Part shown: positions 7,770-11,382 of the stretch, piece after piece | How the letters are laid out: the number at the start of each line of letters is the position of its first letter | How positions within the stretch are numbered: the first letter of the stretch is position 1 | DNA from: Trueperaceae bacterium | GTDB lineage: Bacteria > Deinococcota > Deinococci > Deinococcales > Trueperaceae | DNA length: 11,382 nucleotides | Direction of reading: 5' to 3' | Assembly (NCBI GenBank): GCA_024636105.1 | Contig: JAGXHO010000112.1 | Span: 1 to 11,382, forward strand | The notes under the pieces: generated by a model | Told to the model about the DNA's origin: nothing | Seen by the model: only the letters and a program-made list of their open reading frames with translations | The model's database searches: none | Program-made: the position numbers and the translations under genes

Positions 7770-7827
7770 GGGCGCTCCAAAGCCGCGCCATCGTTTCACG
7801 CGTGCATGAAGCGGCTTTGGAGCGCCC
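7770..7827. promoter_or_regulatory. perfect 17-bp inverted repeat, likely operator of a divergent promoter pair
   Basis: GGGCGCTCCAAAGCCGC (7770-7786) and its exact reverse complement (7811-7827) are separated by 24 bp, giving a centre-to-centre distance of 41 bp, close to four helical turns. It sits in the middle of the 134-bp gap between two divergent small genes. Each arm is followed outward by 7 bp and a TANNNT box (7762-7757 on minus, 7835-7840 on plus). No T-tract follows either arm, and both neighbours point away, so a terminator is unlikely. A shared binding site for the SARP-like regulator is the best reading, but which protein binds is inference. Confidence 0.7.
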
Positions 7828-7834
7828 CCCTGCG

Positions 7835-7840
7835 TACCCT
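7835..7840 (+). promoter_or_regulatory. putative -10 box (TACCCT) of the peptide gene
   Basis: TACCCT lies 7 nt beyond the right palindrome arm and 23 nt before ATG 7864. It mirrors the TAGGCT box on the other side with identical spacing. The 8-mer CGTACCCT here also occurs in front of the IDH gene. Confidence 0.5.
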
Positions 7841-7863
7841 CCGATCAACTCAAGGAGGGTCCC

Positions 7864-8004
7864 ATGACCACCTTCAAGACCATCGTTCGTACCGCGCTCG
7901 TCGTCCTCGCCCTCGGTGGCCTCACCTCCGGCACCTTCGCGGCGCTGCAGCCCACCAGCACGACCTTCGCCGGCAGCACCAAGGGCATCATCGACGTCGG
8001 CTGA
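7864..8004 (+). CDS. 46-aa secreted peptide precursor, candidate signal peptide pheromone
   Basis: This tiny gene has a near-ideal start: AGGAGG (7853-7858) 5 nt before ATG 7864. Its 46-residue product has a standard Sec signal: basic N-region with K5 and R9, hydrophobic core about 11-20 (ALVVLALGGL), and a small-residue site T24-F25-A26. Cleavage there would release a 20-residue peptide starting ALQPTSTTF and ending STKGIIDVG. It has no cysteines, no lipobox and no double-glycine leader, which argues against a lipoprotein or a typical bacteriocin. It diverges from the regulator operon across the shared palindrome. I know no homolog. A secreted signal sensed by the cell, or a small envelope peptide, are the main options. 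Confidence 0.7.
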   Translation: MTTFKTIVRTALVVLALGGLTSGTFAALQPTSTTFAGSTKGIIDVG

Positions 8005-8063
8005 CGCCGACTCGACGGACCACGCCCCCCGGCGCACCGCGTCGTAGAGAGAGACGAGGATCC

Positions 8064-8087
8064 GGCGCCTGCGATCGTGCGGGCGCC
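8064..8087 (+). repeat. small GC hairpin upstream of the EAL gene
   Basis: GGCGCC at 8064-8069 and 8082-8087 can pair across a 12-nt loop. It lies in the 92-bp gap between the peptide stop and the EAL start and ends 9 nt before the EAL ATG, where a Shine-Dalgarno would be expected. No T-tract follows. It could affect EAL translation, or be chance in GC-rich DNA. Confidence 0.25.
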
Positions 8088-8096
8088 ATTCACCTG

Positions 8097-8915
8097 ATGC
8101 CCGACCTGCAGCAACCCCACGAGCCGCCGCCGCTCGACGCCCTGCGCTTCCTGTACCAACCGGTCGAGGCCCTCTCGACGCGCGACGACGGTTGGCACGA
8201 AGCGCTGGTGCGGTGGTACCTCGAGGACGGGACCGTGCGCGGACCCGACACGGTGCTGCCCTACTGGCTCGAGCCCACGCGTCAGTCGACGTTCACGCGC
8301 TTCACGGTGCAGCACGCCGCCGAGGCGCTGCACGCGTACCCGGACGCGCGCCTGAGCGTCAACCTCAGCCCGCGCCAGGCGACCCATCCGACCGCGCTGT
8401 GCGCGCTCGAGGACGTCCTCCCCGATCTGCGCGGCCGCTTGATCGTCGAACTGACCGAGCAGCGCTACCTCGACATCGGCAGCCTCTGGGCCAGCCTCGC
8501 CGCCCTGGGCGAACGCCTCGACCTGGTCCTACTCGACGACGTCTCCGCAACCGACCTCGAGCGCCGCTGGCAGCTCGACGCCCCGGTCGACGGCATCAAG
8601 CTCGACCGCAGCGTGCTCGCCCTGTTGCGCGATCGCGACACCCGCCCCGGCGTCGCCAAGCTCGTGCGCGAGGCCTCGTTGCGGTACCGCATCGTGGTGG
8701 TCGAGGGCGTGGAAGCCGAGCACGAACTCGACCTGCTCGAGGGCATCGGCGCCACCCACGCGCAAGGGTTCGCCATCGGTCGCCCCGGGCGCGCGCTGGC
8801 GCCCGACGACCTGCGGCGGCGTAGCCACCGGGGAGCGTACGAACGGTCGGAGCGACCCGACGGCCTCGGCCGCCTCGACGCACGTCTCGATGCGCGCCAC
8901 GATCGTGATCGCTGA
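8097..8915 (+). CDS. stand-alone EAL-domain protein (cyclic-di-GMP phosphodiesterase or binder)
   Basis: This 272-residue protein is one EAL domain with no GGDEF, sensor or membrane part. EAL enzymes hydrolyse cyclic-di-GMP to pGpG. The key residues can be matched: E35 in EALVRW, N89 in SVNLSPRQ, E118 in VELTE, D147-D148, K168 in GIKLDRS, E203 in VEGVE and Q223 in AQGF. Loop 6 is unusual: DDVSATDL replaces the usual DDFGTGYSS, and this loop supports metal binding and dimerisation. It may therefore be weak, or act as a sensor. The last 30 residues are a charged Arg/Asp-rich tail. ATG 8097 is the first sensible start in frame, with no good Shine-Dalgarno. It lies 92 nt after the peptide gene on the same strand and has no clear promoter of its own, so co-transcription is plausible. 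Confidence 0.85.
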   Translation: MPDLQQPHEPPPLDALRFLYQPVEALSTRDDGWHEALVRWYLEDGTVRGPDTVLPYWLEPTRQSTFTRFTVQHAAEALHAYPDARLSVNLSPRQATHPTALCALEDVLPDLRGRLIVELTEQRYLDIGSLWASLAALGERLDLVLLDDVSATDLERRWQLDAPVDGIKLDRSVLALLRDRDTRPGVAKLVREASLRYRIVVVEGVEAEHELDLLEGIGATHAQGFAIGRPGRALAPDDLRRRSHRGAYERSERPDGLGRLDARLDARHDRDR

Positions 8916-8932
8916 CCCCGATCGCTGACCCC
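8907..8932 (+). repeat. tandem duplication of a 13-bp unit at the EAL stop codon
   Basis: GATCGCTGACCCC occurs twice head to tail (8907-8919 and 8920-8932). The first copy holds the TGA stop of the EAL gene; the second holds another TGA in a different frame. It looks like a recent slippage duplication. Confidence 0.85.
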
Positions 8933-8960
8933 AACCGTGCCCACGAACGGCGCGCCGCGC

Positions 8961-8966
8961 TATCGT
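8961..8966 (+). promoter_or_regulatory. putative -10 box (TATCGT) of the aminotransferase gene
   Basis: TATCGT fits TANNNT and lies 19 nt before ATG 8986. Transcription starting about 7 nt downstream would give a short leader that still contains the TGGAGGT Shine-Dalgarno at 8975-8981. No good -35 is seen. Confidence 0.45.
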
Positions 8967-8985
8967 GCGTTCTCTGGAGGTCCGC

Positions 8986-10305
8986 ATGCCCGCCGACGCC
9001 GTCGTTCGCCCGAACGCCACCCGCGACCTGCTCGCCCGCCAGCGCGAGTTCCTCCTGCCGGTCCAGAGTTCGATGCTGTACTACGGCGACCGTCCGCTGG
9101 CCGTGGACCACGCCAAGGGCGATTGGCTCTGGGACGTCGAGGGCAACCGTTACCTCGACTTCTTCGGCGGCATCCTCACGGTGTCGGTGGGGCACGCCAA
9201 CGACGAGGTCGTCGAGGCGACGGCCCGGCAGATGCGCACCGCAGGGCATACGAGCACGCTCTACCTGAACGAGATCACCGTCAAGGTCGCCGAGTTCTTG
9301 GCGCGCATCACCCCGGGCCGCCTCAAGGTCAGCTTCTTCACCAACAGCGGCACCGAGGCCGACGAGATGGCGGTCATGGCGGCGCGCACGTACACCGGCC
9401 ACCGCGACGTGATCTCGCTGCGCCACGCCTACTCCGGGCGCAGCGCCTCGATGATGGCGATGACGGCGCACGCCAACTGGCGCCAAGGCGGTGTCTACGA
9501 CGGCCACATCAAGCAGGTGCGCAGCCCCAACCTCTACCGCAAGCCCAAGGGCATGACCGACGCGGCCTACCTCGATTTCCTGGTCGACGACCTGGCCGAC
9601 TTCCTGGCCACCTGCACGGACGGGAAGATCGCCGCGTTCATGGCCGAGCCGATCCAGGGGGTCGGCGGCTTCGCGGTCGCGCCGGCCGACTACTTCAGGC
9701 GCGTCGAACCGCTCGTGCGCGAGGCCGGCGGCCTGCTGATCGTCGACGAGGTGCAGACCGGTTGGGGGCGCACCGGCACGCACTGGTGCGGCATCGAGCA
9801 CTGGGGCGTCGAGCCCGACGTGATGACCTTCGCCAAGGGGATCGCGAACGGCGCGCCGGTGGGCGCCACGGTGATGACCCCCGAGGTGGCCGAATCGGTC
9901 CGTGCGTTCACGCTCTCGACGTTCGGCGGGAACCCGGTGTCGATGGCGCAGGCCCACGCCACCCTGACGTACATGGAGCGCCACCGCGTCCCGGAGAACG
10001 CCGAGGCGCAGGGTGCGCGTCTGCGCGCGCGGCTCGAGGCGATGAGCGCGCCGCACCCGTTCGTCGGCGACGTCCGCGGCATGGGGCTCATGCAGGCGCT
10101 CGAGCTGGTCGTCCCGGGCACGCAGGAGCCGGACGCCGCCCGTGCCAACGCCCTCCTGAACGCCGCGCGCGATGAAGGGCTGCTCGTCGGCAAGGGCGGC
10201 AGATGGGGCAACGTCATGCGCATCGCGCCGATGCTGAACGTGTCGGCCGATCTGATCGACGAGGGATGCGCGCGGCTGGAGCGCGCTCTGACCAGGGTCG
10301 CCTGA
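8986..10305 (+). CDS. class III PLP-dependent aminotransferase, AGXT2-like
   Basis: This is a 439-residue cytoplasmic transaminase of fold type I, class III, most like the alanine-glyoxylate aminotransferase 2 / beta-alanine-pyruvate group. The sequence shows the cofactor-phosphate motif SGTEA (121-125), HAYSGR (147-152), the PLP-ring aspartate D254 in LIVDEVQTGWGRTG, and the Schiff-base lysine K284 in TFAKGIANGAPVGA. TFGGNP, which binds cofactor from the partner subunit, follows. Length is normal for the family. ATG 8986 is chosen because GGAGG lies 5-6 nt upstream; an in-frame start at 8965 would overlap the -10 box. The likely reaction moves an amino group from alanine or a beta- or omega-amino acid to glyoxylate or pyruvate, but the exact substrate cannot be read from sequence. 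It appears monocistronic. Confidence 0.92.
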   Translation: MPADAVVRPNATRDLLARQREFLLPVQSSMLYYGDRPLAVDHAKGDWLWDVEGNRYLDFFGGILTVSVGHANDEVVEATARQMRTAGHTSTLYLNEITVKVAEFLARITPGRLKVSFFTNSGTEADEMAVMAARTYTGHRDVISLRHAYSGRSASMMAMTAHANWRQGGVYDGHIKQVRSPNLYRKPKGMTDAAYLDFLVDDLADFLATCTDGKIAAFMAEPIQGVGGFAVAPADYFRRVEPLVREAGGLLIVDEVQTGWGRTGTHWCGIEHWGVEPDVMTFAKGIANGAPVGATVMTPEVAESVRAFTLSTFGGNPVSMAQAHATLTYMERHRVPENAEAQGARLRARLEAMSAPHPFVGDVRGMGLMQALELVVPGTQEPDAARANALLNAARDEGLLVGKGGRWGNVMRIAPMLNVSADLIDEGCARLERALTRVA

Positions 10306-10308
10306 ACG

Positions 10309-10345
10309 GCGCGACGCGCGACGGGGTTCCGTCGCGCGCCGCGCC
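10309..10345. terminator. strong bidirectional hairpin between convergent genes
   Basis: CGCGCGACGG (10315-10324) and CCGTCGCGCG (10329-10338) form a perfect 10-bp stem with a GGTT loop. A further 5-bp stem, GGCGC/GCGCC (10309-10313 with 10341-10345), closes it past a small bulge. It fills the 59-bp gap between the aminotransferase stop and the stop of the gene converging on it. The T-tract is weak (GTTGGTTCT), but place and stem support termination on both strands. Confidence 0.65.
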
Positions 10346-10364
10346 GCGTTGGTTCTGCGACGGG

Positions 10365-11382
10365 TTACGGCCGCCGCACCTCGAACGCCAGATGCATGGC
10401 CGGCAGCTCCTCGCCCGGATGGTCCGCGGCGTGGAGCATCGGCACCTGCAGGTACGTGGCGTTCGCGTCCGGCGTGGCCGGAGCACCCGGACCCGTGACC
10501 TCGCCCTGGTAGATCGACGGGTAGAACGACAGGAAGTGCACGCCCTCTTGGCCCGGCGCCTTCAGGTGGATCGTCACGTCGCCCTGGCTGTTGAAGCCGC
10601 AGCCGTAACCCAGGTAGCCGTTGTTGAGCAGCACCGTGTAGATGTTGGCGGTCTCGGTCCAACCGACGCCCTTGAGCACGATCGTGACGTCGCCGCCCGG
10701 CTCCACCACGGCCGGCGTCGCGAGCATCACCGACGGGGTGATCGTGTAGACGAACGTCGCCTCGGCGCCCTCGGCGCGCGCGTGGAAGACGTGTTCGCCG
10801 CCCAGGTCGTCGGGGGTCGGCAGCGTGGTGGCGAAGGCGCCGTCCATGTCGGTCTCGACGGTGCCGAGCTCGTTCTCGACGACCTCCCACCCGCCGCCGC
10901 TGATGCGGTTGCCGCGGACGCTGTCGAACGAGAGGCGCACGGCGGTGTTCGCCGGGAAGCCGGAACCGCTCAGCGCGATCGGGCTGCCGACCGGACCGGA
11001 GCGGTAGTCGGCCCACAGGTGGGGATCGGCGCCCATCGTCGGGGCGGCCGGACGGCGCGGTAGCGTCTGCGTCTCGGGTGGCGGCGGCAGGACCGCGTCG
11101 CCCTCCGTGATCTCGAACAGCGCGCTCACGACGGTAGGAACCGCCGGCTTGTAGTTGGGCGACTGCTGTTGGTTGAGGTACGGCACCGGGTGGGTGCCCG
11201 AGAGCAACTGCAGGGTGTGAAGCCCGACCGCGCCGGTCGCCGGGATCGTGGCGACGGCCGTGCCCTGGCTGGTGATCGCCGTGAGCATGCCGGCGTGCGC
11301 GCCGTCGTAGAGCAGGTGCCAGGCGATCTCCCAGAAGCGGTAGCCGACGCCGGTCATCGTCACGGTGATCGGCGTGCCGACC
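10365..11382 (-). CDS. secreted-looking beta-sandwich (IPT/Ig-like) repeat protein, N-terminus outside window
   Basis: The reading frame stays open to the window edge, so the start is missing; 338 residues up to TAA (10367-10365) are visible. The text is rich in G, T, V, P and N, with beta-strand patterns. The opening VGTPITVTMTGVGYRFW is typical of IPT/TIG-like Ig folds, and a second unit begins near GPVGSPIALSGSGFPANT. A third, near VEPGGDVTIVLKGVGW, repeats the pattern of a Gly/Pro turn, a beta strand, then GxGF or GxGW. A proline-rich linker (DAVLPPPPETQTLPRRP) separates the first from the rest. No enzyme motif or C-terminal anchor is seen. An extracellular or envelope structural or adhesion role is likely for such proteins, but the specific job is unknown. 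The ending is next to a strong terminator hairpin. Confidence 0.7.
   Translation of the reverse strand, partial: VGTPITVTMTGVGYRFWEIAWHLLYDGAHAGMLTAITSQGTAVATIPATGAVGLHTLQLLSGTHPVPYLNQQQSPNYKPAVPTVVSALFEITEGDAVLPPPPETQTLPRRPAAPTMGADPHLWADYRSGPVGSPIALSGSGFPANTAVRLSFDSVRGNRISGGGWEVVENELGTVETDMDGAFATTLPTPDDLGGEHVFHARAEGAEATFVYTITPSVMLATPAVVEPGGDVTIVLKGVGWTETANIYTVLLNNGYLGYGCGFNSQGDVTIHLKAPGQEGVHFLSFYPSIYQGEVTGPGAPATPDANATYLQVPMLHAADHPGEELPAMHLAFEVRRP

Noticed and set aside
7770..7827. Palindrome as a bidirectional transcription terminator
   Set aside because: The flanking genes diverge from it, no T-tract follows either arm, and promoter-like boxes flank it symmetrically.
7770..7827. Palindrome as terminal inverted repeats of a small mobile element
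   Set aside because: Only 24 bp lies between the arms and no flanking target-site duplication is seen.
8596..11016. An 806-codon minus-strand open frame over the EAL and aminotransferase genes
   Set aside because: Its composition is that of a GC shadow frame, and it crosses three real genes on both strands.
1..11382. tRNA, rRNA, CRISPR array or insertion sequence
   Set aside because: I looked for tRNA-like cloverleaf ends, regularly spaced repeats and transposase motifs and saw none.

Overview
The window is very GC-rich (about 70% by eye) and tightly packed. Most genes lie on the minus strand. The best lineage clue is the isocitrate dehydrogenase, which has the long C-terminal domain and near-identical C-terminus known from Thermus thermophilus. 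Several genes also carry a TANNNT box close to the start codon, once only 7 nt away, as expected for the leaderless mRNAs common in Deinococcus. I infer a member of the Deinococcota, perhaps near Truepera, but this is tentative.

Layout. Positions 1-3336 (minus) form an export operon: an ABC ATPase, its ABC-2 permease (4-nt overlap) and a 14-TM DHA2-type MFS transporter cut by the window edge. Positions 3483-4943 (minus) encode isocitrate dehydrogenase. Positions 5024-7729 (minus) hold a 61-aa orphan protein followed by an 835-residue regulator. The regulator has a degenerate STAND/MalT-like N-terminus, a helical-repeat middle and a C-terminal SARP/BTAD-type DNA-binding region. Going the other way (plus), 7864-8004 encodes a 46-aa pre-peptide with a signal sequence, followed by a stand-alone EAL-domain gene (8097-8915). 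A class III aminotransferase (8986-10305) comes next. It converges, across a strong hairpin, on a partial minus-strand gene for a secreted-looking beta-sandwich protein (10365-11382).

The most interesting part is 7544-8004. Two small genes with excellent Shine-Dalgarno sites diverge from a 134-bp spacer. The spacer carries a perfect 17-bp inverted repeat (7770-7786 and 7811-7827). Each arm is followed outward, at exactly the same distance, by a TANNNT box. The two divergent promoters are therefore near mirror images and should answer to the same factor. Together with the secreted 46-aa peptide and the large repeat-containing regulator, this suggests a peptide-signalling or autoregulated switch, possibly with a cyclic-di-GMP output through the EAL protein. 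The sequence features are seen directly; the signalling role is inference.
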